DNA of 47,125 bases from Candidatus Bathyarchaeota archaeon (GTDB lineage Archaea; Thermoproteota; Bathyarchaeia; 40CM-2-53-6; DTDX01), in the NCBI GenBank assembly GCA_018396775.1, contig JAGTRF010000002.1:78069-125193 (forward strand), given 5' to 3'. Position numbers and translations under genes: made by a program. Below are positions 8,153 to 16,368 of the stretch, in pieces; position 1 is the stretch's first letter; the number at the start of each line of letters is the position of its first letter. The notes under the pieces are model-generated. The model was given only the letters and a program-made list of their open reading frames with translations. It had not been told where the DNA came from and ran no database searches.

Positions 8153-9214
8153 ATGAATAAATTCGAGAATAGAGTTAGAAAATTTCAAAATTTAATGCTT
8201 GAAAAAAAGATCGATGGATGCATGATAAGGACATTACCCAGCTTTAGGTATTTTACTGGTGTCGGATGGTGGCAGCCTTCATTATATATTCCAGCTTTAG
8301 ATGTTCCAACCATATTTGCTTTTGAAGATGAAGTTGAAGAAATTAAAGAGAAAACTTGGATTGAAAATGTTAAAGGTTATAGGAAAGTTGAAGAATTGAT
8401 GAAAAGTGTAGTGAAAGTTATTAAAGAAAGTAAAGCTGAAACTTTAGGCTTCGATTTAGATATAGATGCTTCAGCAGCTCTTTATCAAATGTTTCTTTAT
8501 ATGCATGGCGATAAAAAAATTGTTGATGTTCATAACTTAATAATGGAGTTAAGAATGGTAAAAGATTTAGAGGAAATTCAGCTTATAAAAAAAGCTTCAG
8601 AAATAGCTAAAGAAGCTTTAAAAACAGCTTTAAACTCCGTAAAGCCTGGGGTTACTGAAACCGAGGTGGCTGGAGAGGCTGTTTATAAAGCTAGAAAAAT
8701 GGGTGCTGAATCAATTCACATTTATGTTAACGCTGGTAAACCTAGAATTCACGCTCATCCAAGAAATAAAAAAGTTAATGTCGGCGACACAGTAATGATT
8801 GATGTTATGCCTCAATATGAAGGTTATTACTCTGATAAAGCAAACACAACTTTTATGGAGCCTATTGATAAAGAGAAAAAGAAGGCTTATCAAGCTTTTC
8901 AAGAAGCTTTAGAAGAATGCGCTGAAAGCTTAAAACCTGAATTATCAATGAAAGATATTGAAGAAAAAGCAAGAAAAATTTATGAAAAATATGATTTAAT
9001 AAAATATTATGTTTATGGGTTTGGACATGGTGTAGGGCTTAGATTTGAAGAAGACCCTATAACAACTATAGTTGTTGCGCATCGATTAATGAAAATTAAA
9101 GAAAATATGGTTTTAAATTTAGGTCATGCACCTTTATCAGGAAAAAATCTAGGAGCAATAAAAATTGAGGAAACTTATTTAGTAAGTAAAGAAGGGGCTG
9201 GAAAGCTTACTTAA
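8153..9214 (+). CDS. M24 metallopeptidase, Xaa-Pro dipeptidase-like
   Basis: 353 residues with the two-domain layout of prolidases: an N-terminal creatinase-like domain (about 1-125) and a C-terminal pita-bread domain. All five metal ligands are visible: Asp in IDVMPQ, Asp in YYSDKANT, His in GFGHGVGL, Glu in FEEDP and Glu in AIKIEETYLV. It should cleave Xaa-Pro dipeptides or the N-terminal residue before proline, using two Mn or Co ions, in the cytoplasm. The ATG follows a GGTG element. It converges on the next gene with an 8-base overlap. Confidence 0.9.
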   Translation: MNKFENRVRKFQNLMLEKKIDGCMIRTLPSFRYFTGVGWWQPSLYIPALDVPTIFAFEDEVEEIKEKTWIENVKGYRKVEELMKSVVKVIKESKAETLGFDLDIDASAALYQMFLYMHGDKKIVDVHNLIMELRMVKDLEEIQLIKKASEIAKEALKTALNSVKPGVTETEVAGEAVYKARKMGAESIHIYVNAGKPRIHAHPRNKKVNVGDTVMIDVMPQYEGYYSDKANTTFMEPIDKEKKKAYQAFQEALEECAESLKPELSMKDIEEKARKIYEKYDLIKYYVYGFGHGVGLRFEEDPITTIVVAHRLMKIKENMVLNLGHAPLSGKNLGAIKIEETYLVSKEGAGKLT

Positions 9215-9590
9215 GCTTCTCTTTTAATTTATCAGCTAAGCTTTTTAATTCTCCATTCTCCAAAACTCTTATCTCAGTTTTTAACCTAACATTTAACCCT
9301 AATCTTTGAAAAAATGAAAGAAGCTGCTCTCCGGTAATCGAATTTTTTATTTTTTCCTCATTAATTAATTGAGCAAGCCATTCTCCAATCTTTTTTGTTA
9401 CCTCTGGATATTGAGTTTGAGCAGCTTGAAAAACTTCCCAAGCTCTTCCAATAAAAACCTTGTTTAAAGCTTCTTCAACATTAAGAGTTTTCTCCTTCTC
9501 TTTTTCCTTAAGTTTTTCAGCAAGAAGCCTTTTCTGAAGCTCTGCAAGCTTTCTTCTTCTTAAAAGTTCAATTGTTAAATCGCTAGACAA
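9207..9590 (-). CDS. PDCD5-like small helical protein
   Basis: 127 residues, mostly helical and highly charged. The start (TIELLRRRKLAELQKRLLAEK) parallels the PDCD5 gene at 12228 ([20 protein letters not shown]), but the rest differs: a core (WEVFQAAQTQYPEVTKKIGEW) and a tail (LRLGLNVRLKTEIRVLENGEL-like pattern) not seen in PDCD5. It may be a divergent paralogue with nucleic-acid or chaperone-related function, or only share a helical N-terminus. The start is TTG behind GGGGG. Confidence 0.6.
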   Translation of the reverse strand: MSSDLTIELLRRRKLAELQKRLLAEKLKEKEKEKTLNVEEALNKVFIGRAWEVFQAAQTQYPEVTKKIGEWLAQLINEEKIKNSITGEQLLSFFQRLGLNVRLKTEIRVLENGELKSLADKLKEKLK

Positions 9591-9747
9591 GTTAAAGCCC
9601 CCACTAAAAAATAATAAGCTTTAAACCAGCTTATAAGCGAAGTGTCTATAAAAGATTTAAATCTACATAAATTTTTCTTTCTAAAACTTATGCTTTTAAG
9701 ATTTAGTATTATAAATTATAAATTAAAAAGAGTTTAATGGTGGTTTA

Positions 9748-11058
9748 ATGAAGATTAAAGTATGCTTATTGCTTTTAATTTTTTTAACATTTCAAATAAG
9801 CTCTATTAAAGCTTTAAGCTTAAATGAGAGAGTAGAAGCCGCCGCAGCTTGGATTTCAAGCAGGAAAACCTTGGATTCTAAAGGCTTCTTAAGCATTAAT
9901 GAACACAAATTATACGTTGAAGAAAATGCGTTAATATTTTTAGCTTTAACGCTTTATCGTAAAACCTTTACCTCTAACCGTTACAATGAAGAAATTAAAA
10001 CCGCTTTAAGCTTCATTTTATCTTCTCAAGAAACATTAAAAAAAGATTTCCGCCATTACTATGACTTAGATATTAATGCTTGGGGGCCTTCTGGAAAACT
10101 TTTTTATTGGAATGCTTATGTTATAGAAGCGCTTTCTTACAGCTCTTTTCAATTAAGGTTTTATGGAAATTTAAATGAATCTGAATTAATATATTGTGAT
10201 CAAGCAATCGCTTCAGTTAAATCTTTTTTAAATGCTTGGGGGCGGTGTCAAAAAAATGATGGAAGCTGGGTTTTCGAGTATGAAAATAAAACTAGTGCAG
10301 AGCTTTCTGAAAACAGCGCTTTATTAACAAGCCTACTTTATCTAGCGCTTTATGAGCATTTTTGGGGAAGCGATTTAAACGCTTTTAAAAAATATGTTGA
10401 ATCAGCTGAAAAAACTTTAGATTGGATATTAAACTTGCAGGAACTTAATCCTGAAAGCTGGGGTTATGGAGGCTTTTATCAAAATAAAGAAAAAAACCTT
10501 CAAGATGCTTATTCAAACGCTAAAGCTGCTTTCGCGTTAAACAGTTACCTAAGAGTTATTCCATCTTTAAAGGAAGATTTTAAATCTAAATACTATAAAG
10601 TTCGCGACTCTTTAACTCTTTGGGTTAAAGAGTTTATTGAAAAAATGGTGGATGAATATTATGGGATTTATAATTCTAGAGGATTGCTTGGTGTAATTAA
10701 ATATCCTAAAGGATTACTTCAAGCTTCTTTAACGGTTACAACTTTAGTTGAAACTTGGATTGATATGGGAGATTCAAAATATAGAAGTTTAACTGAAAAA
10801 ATGCTTAACTGGATTATTGGAGAAAATGAAGTTAAAAAAGATTTACAAAGCACTCAAGGAGGCTTTTATGAAGGAATTCAAAAAAATCAAGCGATAATAA
10901 ATCAATTAAGCTTAACCACTACTGCTTTAACGCTTACAGCGTTAATAAACTGCCTTTTAATAGGTGTTCCGGAGATTCCATTTATTCAACCTATTTTAGC
11001 ATTAGCTTTAATTGCATCGTTTTTTATTATAAGGAATAATAAAAGATTTAAAAAGTAA
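9748..11058 (+). CDS. Secreted alpha/alpha-toroid protein with C-terminal anchor
   Basis: 436 residues. An N-terminal signal peptide (about 1-22) is followed by repeating helical units with a prenyltransferase/terpenoid-cyclase-like rhythm: VEAAAAWISSRKT, then NALIFLALTLYRKTF, then LDWILNLQE with SWGYGGFYQ. A C-terminal membrane helix (about 410-428) ends in a basic tail, so the toroid domain is probably held on the outer face. Related folds include squalene cyclases, polysaccharide lyases and complement-like proteins; no catalytic Asp motif is obvious, so the activity is unknown. The ATG has GGTGG 5 bases upstream and a TATA-like ATTATAAATTATAAA near 9710. Confidence 0.65.
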   Translation: MKIKVCLLLLIFLTFQISSIKALSLNERVEAAAAWISSRKTLDSKGFLSINEHKLYVEENALIFLALTLYRKTFTSNRYNEEIKTALSFILSSQETLKKDFRHYYDLDINAWGPSGKLFYWNAYVIEALSYSSFQLRFYGNLNESELIYCDQAIASVKSFLNAWGRCQKNDGSWVFEYENKTSAELSENSALLTSLLYLALYEHFWGSDLNAFKKYVESAEKTLDWILNLQELNPESWGYGGFYQNKEKNLQDAYSNAKAAFALNSYLRVIPSLKEDFKSKYYKVRDSLTLWVKEFIEKMVDEYYGIYNSRGLLGVIKYPKGLLQASLTVTTLVETWIDMGDSKYRSLTEKMLNWIIGENEVKKDLQSTQGGFYEGIQKNQAIINQLSLTTTALTLTALINCLLIGVPEIPFIQPILALALIASFFIIRNNKRFKK

Positions 11059-11734
11059 TTCCTAAAGCCAACTCACAACTATAAATTAATCTTGCTGCTA
11101 TAATCCAAGCTTCTAAAGCTTCACTGTAAACTTTAACGCTTTCACTTGCTAGTTTTAAGGTTTCTTCAGAAAAATGGCTGTGAGGAAACCCTCCAACTAA
11201 AACAGTTGGATTAACTTCCTTAACAATATTATTGCAAACTTCTTGAAGAGTCACGGGTTTACCAAGCGTTGTAAAAGCTATGACTTTAGATGGATTTATC
11301 TCTTTAATCAGCTGCGAAATGGTTTGTTCGCGTAAAGTAAGTAGAGGTTGACCTTTAGGTGGAACCTTTTTAACACTAAAAAGCTGCTCCATTAAACCTA
11401 TAAACCTATTATAATTTTTAGGCAATCTAACTTTACTGTCAACATCTATAACTTTATCTTGAATTGTATGCACATAAACTTTAACAATCCCTTTTTTGTT
11501 TAAAGGAGAATTTAAAATATTCAGTAAAGTTAAATGCGTTATATCTGGTCGCCCGCGCTTTAAAGCGTTTGGTAAATTATGCATAGCGCTGTGGTGAATA
11601 GATCTATCAAGAAGTGTTTGCTCAGGTTTTCGTCCTCTTTTTTTAGCGTAACTTAAAACAGCTGGATGTTTAATTAAGGATTTTGGAACAAGCTCTAAAC
11701 CAGATTCAGTTAAAATAAAATTTAAACATTTCAT
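11048..11734 (-). CDS. nep1: Nep1/Emg1 rRNA pseudouridine N1-methyltransferase
   Basis: 228 residues of the SPOUT-class Nep1 family, which methylates N1 of a conserved pseudouridine in the small-subunit rRNA and assists 30S assembly. Family signs: LLDRSIHHSAMHNLPNALKR with RGRPDITHLTLL (rRNA-binding Arg-rich region), VRLPKNYNRFIGLMEQLF, and the cofactor-binding knot VLVGGFPHSHFS close to the C-terminus. It is divergent from the RNase P subunit gene with only about 50 bases between, and converges on the toroid gene with an 11-base overlap. Confidence 0.93.
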   Translation of the reverse strand: MKCLNFILTESGLELVPKSLIKHPAVLSYAKKRGRKPEQTLLDRSIHHSAMHNLPNALKRGRPDITHLTLLNILNSPLNKKGIVKVYVHTIQDKVIDVDSKVRLPKNYNRFIGLMEQLFSVKKVPPKGQPLLTLREQTISQLIKEINPSKVIAFTTLGKPVTLQEVCNNIVKEVNPTVLVGGFPHSHFSEETLKLASESVKVYSEALEAWIIAARLIYSCELALGITF

Positions 11735-11781
11735 TTTAATAAGTTAATTTAACTTTATGCTTAAGAATATAAGGTTTCGAG

Positions 11782-12159
11782 TTGAAGGTTTTGAGTTGGA
11801 AAATTATCGAGAAAGAGATTGCTAAGGAAAGAATTGAAATTTTATTTAATTTAGCTAAGAAAATGTTTAAAGTTAATCCTAAGCTTGCTAAACGTTATAT
11901 TCAATTAATACAGAAGATAGGTATGAAAGCTAAAATTAAAATCCCATTAAAATACAAGATTTTTATATGCAAAAAATGCGGTTCCCTTCTTATCCCTGGA
12001 GAAACTTGCAGAGTTAGAGTTAGAAGTGAGAAAGGAGCAAAAGTAACTTTTACATGTTTAAATTGTTATTTTGTAAAGAGGTATCCTATTGTTAAAGAGA
12101 AAAAGCTTAAAAAGCAGCTTAAACTTTACGAAAAAAGAGAATTTTATAAATACTCTTAA
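11782..12159 (+). CDS. rnp4: RNase P protein component 4 (Rpp21/Rpr2)
   Basis: 125 residues. Four cysteines form the zinc site, C63/C66 in ICKKCG and C92/C95 in TCLNC, after an N-terminal helical bundle with the family phrase FKVNPKLAKRYIQLI. The spacer holds the RVRVRSEKG loop. Rpp21 pairs with Rpp29 to support tRNA 5' maturation by the RNase P RNA. The start is TTG; the usual N-terminal helix length supports this choice over a downstream one. It heads the translation gene cluster. Confidence 0.9.
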   Translation: MKVLSWKIIEKEIAKERIEILFNLAKKMFKVNPKLAKRYIQLIQKIGMKAKIKIPLKYKIFICKKCGSLLIPGETCRVRVRSEKGAKVTFTCLNCYFVKRYPIVKEKKLKKQLKLYEKREFYKYS

Positions 12160-12176
12160 TAAGGATCCTTAAGAGT
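12152..12176. promoter_or_regulatory. Nested inverted repeat at the rnp4 stop codon
   Basis: ACTCTTAA (12152-12159) is the reverse complement of TTAAGAGT (12169-12176), and the centre is a perfect 12-bp palindrome, TAAGGATCCTTA (12160-12171). It lies directly before the TATA-like TTTAAATAC (12177-12185) of the PDCD5-L39e-L31e operon. It may be a terminator stem for rnp4 or an operator for the next transcript; symmetry alone cannot decide. Confidence 0.45.
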
Positions 12177-12227
12177 TTAAATACTTATGGTAAATCTAAA
12201 ATTAAGCATTGTTAAGAGGAAGGGGAA

Positions 12228-12569
12228 ATGAGCGAAGAGTTGGATGCTGAAGAGCTTGAGTTAATTAAAAGAAGAAAGCTGGCTCGCCTTCAAAAAGCTT
12301 TAATTGAAGAGCAGAAGAAGGCAGAGTTAAAGCAGCAGCTGGAGCTTAAAAAACAAGAGATTTTAAGGCAAATTTTAACAACTGAAGCTAGGCAAAGATT
12401 GGCTAACATAAAAATGGTTAAACCAGAATTTGCAGAGCAATTAGAGCTTCAATTAATTCAAATTGCTCAAACAGGGAGAGTCCCCCTTCCAATAAATGAT
12501 GAGCAATTAAAAATGATTTTAGCGAAAATTCAATCTCAAAGAAAAGAATTTAAAATAAGAAGGATTTAG
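12228..12569 (+). CDS. PDCD5-family DNA-binding protein
   Basis: 113 residues of the archaeal PDCD5/TFAR19 family: a charged helical N-terminus, the core [21 protein letters not shown] followed by a helix, and the ending [15 protein letters not shown] that typifies the family. Archaeal members bind DNA non-specifically and may act with chaperonin/prefoldin; the precise role is unsettled. It begins with ATG behind GAGGAAGGGG and is followed 20 bases later by L39e, an arrangement conserved in many archaea. Confidence 0.93.
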   Translation: MSEELDAEELELIKRRKLARLQKALIEEQKKAELKQQLELKKQEILRQILTTEARQRLANIKMVKPEFAEQLELQLIQIAQTGRVPLPINDEQLKMILAKIQSQRKEFKIRRI

Positions 12570-12589
12570 ATATGGAGGAAGGTGAAATT

Positions 12590-12745
12590 TTGGCTAGAAA
12601 TAAACCGGCTGCTAGAAAAAGAAGATTAATTAAGGCGGTTAGAAGAGCTAAAGCTGTTCCAACTTGGATTATTGCTAAAACTCTCGGTCATGTAAGAGCT
12701 TCTCCAAAAAGGCGTCATTGGAGGAGAAGTAAATTAAAAGCTTAA
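12590..12745 (+). CDS. rpl39e: Ribosomal protein L39e
   Basis: A 51-residue, very basic protein. It reads ARNKPAARKRRLIKAVRRAK near the start and ends RASPKRRHWRRSKLKA, with the invariant PTWIIAKT in the middle. L39e lines the ribosomal exit tunnel. The start is TTG with GGAGGAAGG upstream inside the gap after PDCD5. Length and order (PDCD5, L39e, L31e) match archaeal operons. Confidence 0.95.
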   Translation: MARNKPAARKRRLIKAVRRAKAVPTWIIAKTLGHVRASPKRRHWRRSKLKA

Positions 12746-12758
12746 AGAGGGGAAAACC

Positions 12759-13085
12759 TTGTCTTTAAATGAAGAAAAAGAAAAATCAGTAAAGGAGAAA
12801 CCTGAAGAAGAAAAAGAGGTTGAAGTTGTTGAAGAACGTTTATATACTTTAAATTTAAGAAAAGTCTTTATTACGCCTAGAAAAAAGAGGGCTGCTAGAG
12901 CCATTAGAGTTATCAAAGAATTCATTAAAAGACATATGAAACCTGAAGAAGTTTTAATAACTAATGAAGTGAATGAGAAAATTTGGGAAAGAGGAGCAGA
13001 ACAACCTCCAAGAAAAATTAAAATTAAAGCGGTTAAAGATAAGGAAGGAAAAGTCACCGTTTTCTTGCATCAAGAAAACGCTTAA
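12759..13085 (+). CDS. rpl31e: Ribosomal protein L31e
   Basis: 108 residues. The conserved domain begins at about 28 (ERLYTLNLRKVFITPRKKRA) and includes ARAIRVIKEFIKRHM, VNEKIWERGAEQPPRKIKIK and VFLHQE. The first 27 residues are a Glu/Lys-rich extension longer than in many archaea. L31e sits near the exit tunnel and contacts the signal recognition particle and translocon. The start is TTG with GAGGGG upstream; an internal ATG at 12768 is less well placed. Confidence 0.95.
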   Translation: MSLNEEKEKSVKEKPEEEKEVEVVEERLYTLNLRKVFITPRKKRAARAIRVIKEFIKRHMKPEEVLITNEVNEKIWERGAEQPPRKIKIKAVKDKEGKVTVFLHQENA

Positions 13086-13168
13086 CGATATTTTATTTTT
13101 AGCTTTTAAAATCTTTCCATCAGTTTTTACTCAATTATCTTCCACATATATTTTAAGGAGGAGCGTTA

Positions 13169-13834
13169 TTGAGCGTGATTATTGAAGATGTTTTAGGAAA
13201 CCCAAATATAGGAGTTTACTGCTTGTCAAATGAAGAAATTATTTTAGTTCCATATGGGCTTTCAAAAAGAAAACTGGAAAGATTTGAAAACTGTCTTAAA
13301 GTTAAAGCTTACCCTATAAGCATAAGCAGCTCTATATTAATTGGTGTTTTAACAGCCGCTAACTCAAATGGTATAATTGTTCCATATACAATTAAAAGCA
13401 ATGAATTAAAAATTTTAAAAACAATTTCAGATTTAAATATTGTTTCTCCTAAAGTTAAATGGACTGCTTTTGGAAATTTAATTCTAGTAAATGATTTCGG
13501 TGCAATTGTTGCTCCAATTCTTCCAAAAAGCTTAATAAATAAGTTGGCAGATAATTTTGGAGTTGAAGCAGCTCCAGGAGTAATCAACGGATTACCGTAC
13601 GTTGGATCTTTAGCAGTTACTACAAATAAAGGGGTTTTAGTAAACCCTTTCATAAAAGAAGAGGAGAAGAAATTGCTTGAAGAAATTTTGAAAGTGCCGG
13701 TGTTTCCGGGCACAGTAAATAATGGTGTTTTATTCCCTAAATCTGGGCTTTTAGCTAATAGTAAAGGTGTTATTGCAGGTTCATTAACCTCAGGGAAAGA
13801 GTTGATGGCTATAACTCAAGCTATGAATGTTTAA
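13169..13834 (+). CDS. eif6: Translation initiation factor 6 (aIF6)
   Basis: 221 residues with the fivefold pentein repeats of eIF6: NPNIGVYCLSNEEIILVP, NSNGIIVPYTI, NDFGAIVAP, TNKGVLVNPF and NSKGVIAGSL. It binds the large subunit and blocks joining of the small subunit until release. The start is TTG behind an excellent AAGGAGGAG. An 83-base gap before it contains a TATA-like CACATATATTTT, so a promoter may exist here in addition to readthrough from L31e. Confidence 0.97.
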   Translation: MSVIIEDVLGNPNIGVYCLSNEEIILVPYGLSKRKLERFENCLKVKAYPISISSSILIGVLTAANSNGIIVPYTIKSNELKILKTISDLNIVSPKVKWTAFGNLILVNDFGAIVAPILPKSLINKLADNFGVEAAPGVINGLPYVGSLAVTTNKGVLVNPFIKEEEKKLLEEILKVPVFPGTVNNGVLFPKSGLLANSKGVIAGSLTSGKELMAITQAMNV

Positions 13835-13851
13835 TAATAAGGTGAAACTTA

Positions 13852-14061
13852 ATGAGTGAAAATAAAGCTTTAATTGAATTAAAAAACTTTAAGGTTTATG
13901 GTGAAGTTAAAAAAGGGAAATTTAAAATGTCCTTCATAAAGGTTGTTAAAGCGTTAAAAATTGAAGATGTTTTAGAAAAGATTTACTGTGATTTTGGAAG
14001 CAGGCATAAAGCTAAAAGATTTGAAATAAAAATACTTAACATTAATCAACATAAAGATTAA
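13852..14061 (+). CDS. rpl18a: Ribosomal protein L18a (LX/L20a)
   Basis: 69 residues matching the short archaeal LX protein: FKVYGEVKKGKFKMSFIKVV, then a helix, then the family signature YCDFGSRHKAKRFEIKI. The eukaryotic homologue L18a is about twice this length; half size is normal for archaea. It lies 17 bases after eIF6, the common archaeal arrangement eIF6-LX-prefoldin alpha-ftsY. Confidence 0.93.
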   Translation: MSENKALIELKNFKVYGEVKKGKFKMSFIKVVKALKIEDVLEKIYCDFGSRHKAKRFEIKILNINQHKD

Positions 14062-14085
14062 CAGTAAAGTTTTGGAGGAGCATTT

Positions 14086-14514
14086 ATGGCGAAGGAAACT
14101 GAAGAAGAGTTGAGGAAGCTTTTAATTGAAAACAGGCTTTTAGAAGCTTCTATAACAGTTATTCAATCTAGATTAAAAATTGTTAATGCTTCTTTAGCTG
14201 AAATCATTTTAGCCAACTTAACTTTAGAAGGTATTAAAGGTAAACCTAAAGGCTCTAAAATTTTAGTTCCAATTGGAGCCGGATCATTTATAAGAGCTGA
14301 ATTAGCCGACTCTGAAAAAATGATAATAGGGGTTGGTGCTGGGGCTTCTATAGAGAAAACTTTTGAAGAATCTATTCAAGAGTTGAAAGCTAGGCAAGCT
14401 GAGCTTGAGCAAATTAAAGTTTCCCTTCAACAACAATTAACTCAAGCAGCTTCTCAATTGGAGGAAAAGCGTAGAGCTATCTCAGCTTTAATCCAAGAGA
14501 GAAGAGGGGTTTAA
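14086..14514 (+). CDS. pfdA: Prefoldin alpha subunit
   Basis: 142 residues with two long coiled coils (about 3-45 and 95-140) around a beta-hairpin segment (KGSKILVPIGAGSFIRAEL, then IIGVGAGASIEKT), the hallmark of alpha prefoldin. Two alpha subunits join four beta subunits to hand unfolded proteins to the thermosome. The beta gene is not in this window. The ATG follows GGAGGAG. It sits between LX and ftsY as in many archaea. Confidence 0.95.
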   Translation: MAKETEEELRKLLIENRLLEASITVIQSRLKIVNASLAEIILANLTLEGIKGKPKGSKILVPIGAGSFIRAELADSEKMIIGVGAGASIEKTFEESIQELKARQAELEQIKVSLQQQLTQAASQLEEKRRAISALIQERRGV

Positions 14515-14521
14515 TAAAAGC

Positions 14522-15412
14522 TTGTTTGAAAAACTTAAAAATCACATCTCTCTTTTTTTAGAAAAAATTTTAAAAAAAGAAAAAAGTGTGAATGAGTTTC
14601 TAGAAGAGTTTAAAATTAATTTAATAGAAAGCGATGTAGCTTTTCCTGTAGCTGAGCAAATATGCTTAATGCTTAAAAATGAATTAGATAAAATTGAAAA
14701 AGCTTCAGATAAGCTTTCAGCAGCAAAAACCTTGGTTAAAAAAACTCTCGAAAACATTTTATCCTTAGGCGGTAAAATAGATTTATTAAATATTATTGAG
14801 CAAAAGCGAAGCGTTAATGAACCTGCAATTTTGCTTTTTATGGGTGTTAATGGAACTGGAAAAACTACAACAATTGCTAAAATAGCTTATTTTCTGCTTA
14901 AAAAAGGTTATACAGTTGTTTTAGCTTGCAGCGATACTTTTAGAGCCGGATCTATAGAGCAGCTGGAGGAGCATGCTAAAAAAGTTGGAGTTAAAATTAT
15001 TAAGCATAAATATGGTAGCGATCCAGCTGCAGCAGCTTTCGACGCTATTAACTATGCGCGCTCAAAAGGTATGAACGTGGTTTTAATAGATACAGCTGGT
15101 AGAATGCAAACAAATCGAAACCTTCTTGATGAAATGAAGAAAATATCTAGAGTAGCTCAACCAGATTTAAAAATTTTGGTGGTTGATGCTTTAACAGCGA
15201 ATGACGCTGTAGAGCAAAGCAAGGTTTTCAATGAAGCTGTTGGAGTGGATGCTATAATTTTAACAAAGCTTGATGCTGATGCAAGAGGGGGCGCAGCTTT
15301 AAGCGTATCTTACGCTATAAAAAAGCCTATACTATTTCTTGGTGTTGGTCAAAAATATGAAGATTTAACTTTCTTTAATCCATCTTTTATTTTAGATAAA
15401 TTAGTTAACTAG
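14522..15412 (+). CDS. ftsY: Signal recognition particle receptor FtsY
   Basis: 296 residues: a short helical N domain (about 1-95), then the NG GTPase with P-loop GVNGTGKTTT near 108-117, DTFRAGSIEQLEEHA, DTAGRMQTN near 190, and TKLDADARGG. It is the SRP receptor that delivers ribosome-nascent chain complexes to SecYEG. The N-terminal acidic A domain of some bacteria is absent, which is usual in archaea. The TTG start sits 7 bases after the prefoldin stop. secE follows in the same cluster, so receptor and translocon subunit are co-located. Confidence 0.97.
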   Translation: MFEKLKNHISLFLEKILKKEKSVNEFLEEFKINLIESDVAFPVAEQICLMLKNELDKIEKASDKLSAAKTLVKKTLENILSLGGKIDLLNIIEQKRSVNEPAILLFMGVNGTGKTTTIAKIAYFLLKKGYTVVLACSDTFRAGSIEQLEEHAKKVGVKIIKHKYGSDPAAAAFDAINYARSKGMNVVLIDTAGRMQTNRNLLDEMKKISRVAQPDLKILVVDALTANDAVEQSKVFNEAVGVDAIILTKLDADARGGAALSVSYAIKKPILFLGVGQKYEDLTFFNPSFILDKLVN

Positions 15413-15419
15413 GTGAGAT

Positions 15420-16355
15420 GTGAAATTTAAAATGGAAAAGCTTAAAGGAAGAAATTTTTTAACTCTTCAAGAGTTTTCCTCTAAAGAGATATGGGAAATT
15501 TTAAAATTATCTAAGCGCTTAAAAAAAGGTGGTAAACCGCCAGCTCGATTAAAAGGGAAAATTTTAGCTATGATTTTTCAAAAGCCGTCAACAAGAACTA
15601 GAGTTTCCTTTGAGGTTGCTGTGAAAAAGCTTGGGGGAGAGGCTTTATATTTAAGCTGGAATGAGCTTCAATTAGGGCGTGGAGAAACAATAGCTGATAC
15701 AGCGCGAGTTCTTAGTAGATATGTTGACGGTATAATGGCTAGAGTTTACGCTCATTCAGATTTAGAGGAATTAGCTAAATACGCTACTGTCCCAGTTATA
15801 AACGCTCTTTCAGATCTTTGCCATCCAATCCAAGTTTTAGCAGATTTATTTACGATTTGGGAGAAAAAAGGAACTGTTAAAAATTTAAAGGTTGCTTATA
15901 TAGGAGATGGGAATAACGTTTGTAACAGTCTTTTAATCGGCTGCTCTAAGCTTGGAATAAATTTTTCAGCAGCATGTCCTGAAGATTATAAGCCTAATGA
16001 AAAATTTTTAAGTTTAGCTTTAAAAAACGCTGAGGAATCTGGAGCTAAAATTGAAATTGTTAAAGAACCATTTAAAGCTGTTGAAAACGCTGATTTTGTA
16101 TACACTGATGTGATAGTTAGCATGGGTCAAGAGAATGAACGAGAGAAGCGATTAAAAGTTTTTCTTCCAAAGTATCAAGTTACAAGCGAGCTTTTAAAAG
16201 CAACTTTTAAAAACGCTTATTTTATGCATCCTTTACCATGTCATAGAGGGGAGGAGGTAACAAGCGATGTTATAGATGGCTTAAATTCTATAGTTTGGGA
16301 TCAAGCTGAAAACAGGCTTCATACAACAAAAGCTTTATTAAGTTTGCTTCTTTAA
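15420..16355 (+). CDS. argF: Ornithine carbamoyltransferase
   Basis: 311 residues with the carbamoyl-phosphate motif STRTRVSFE near 56-64, the HPIQVLADL segment and the ornithine-loop HPLPCHRGEEV near 270. It converts ornithine and carbamoyl phosphate to citrulline for arginine synthesis (or the reverse in arginine breakdown). The GTG at 15420 has AGGTGA only 3 bases away; the ATG at 15432 has it 15 bases away, so both are imperfect. It is embedded in a translation/secretion operon, 8 bases after ftsY, with no other arginine gene in the window. Confidence 0.93.
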   Translation: MKFKMEKLKGRNFLTLQEFSSKEIWEILKLSKRLKKGGKPPARLKGKILAMIFQKPSTRTRVSFEVAVKKLGGEALYLSWNELQLGRGETIADTARVLSRYVDGIMARVYAHSDLEELAKYATVPVINALSDLCHPIQVLADLFTIWEKKGTVKNLKVAYIGDGNNVCNSLLIGCSKLGINFSAACPEDYKPNEKFLSLALKNAEESGAKIEIVKEPFKAVENADFVYTDVIVSMGQENEREKRLKVFLPKYQVTSELLKATFKNAYFMHPLPCHRGEEVTSDVIDGLNSIVWDQAENRLHTTKALLSLLL

Positions 16356-16368
16356 AGAGGGTTAAAGA

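Noticed and set aside
13309-13713. 134-codon open frame antisense to eIF6
   Set aside because: It lies entirely within a gene with clear family identity; long antisense frames are common with this AT-rich codon use.
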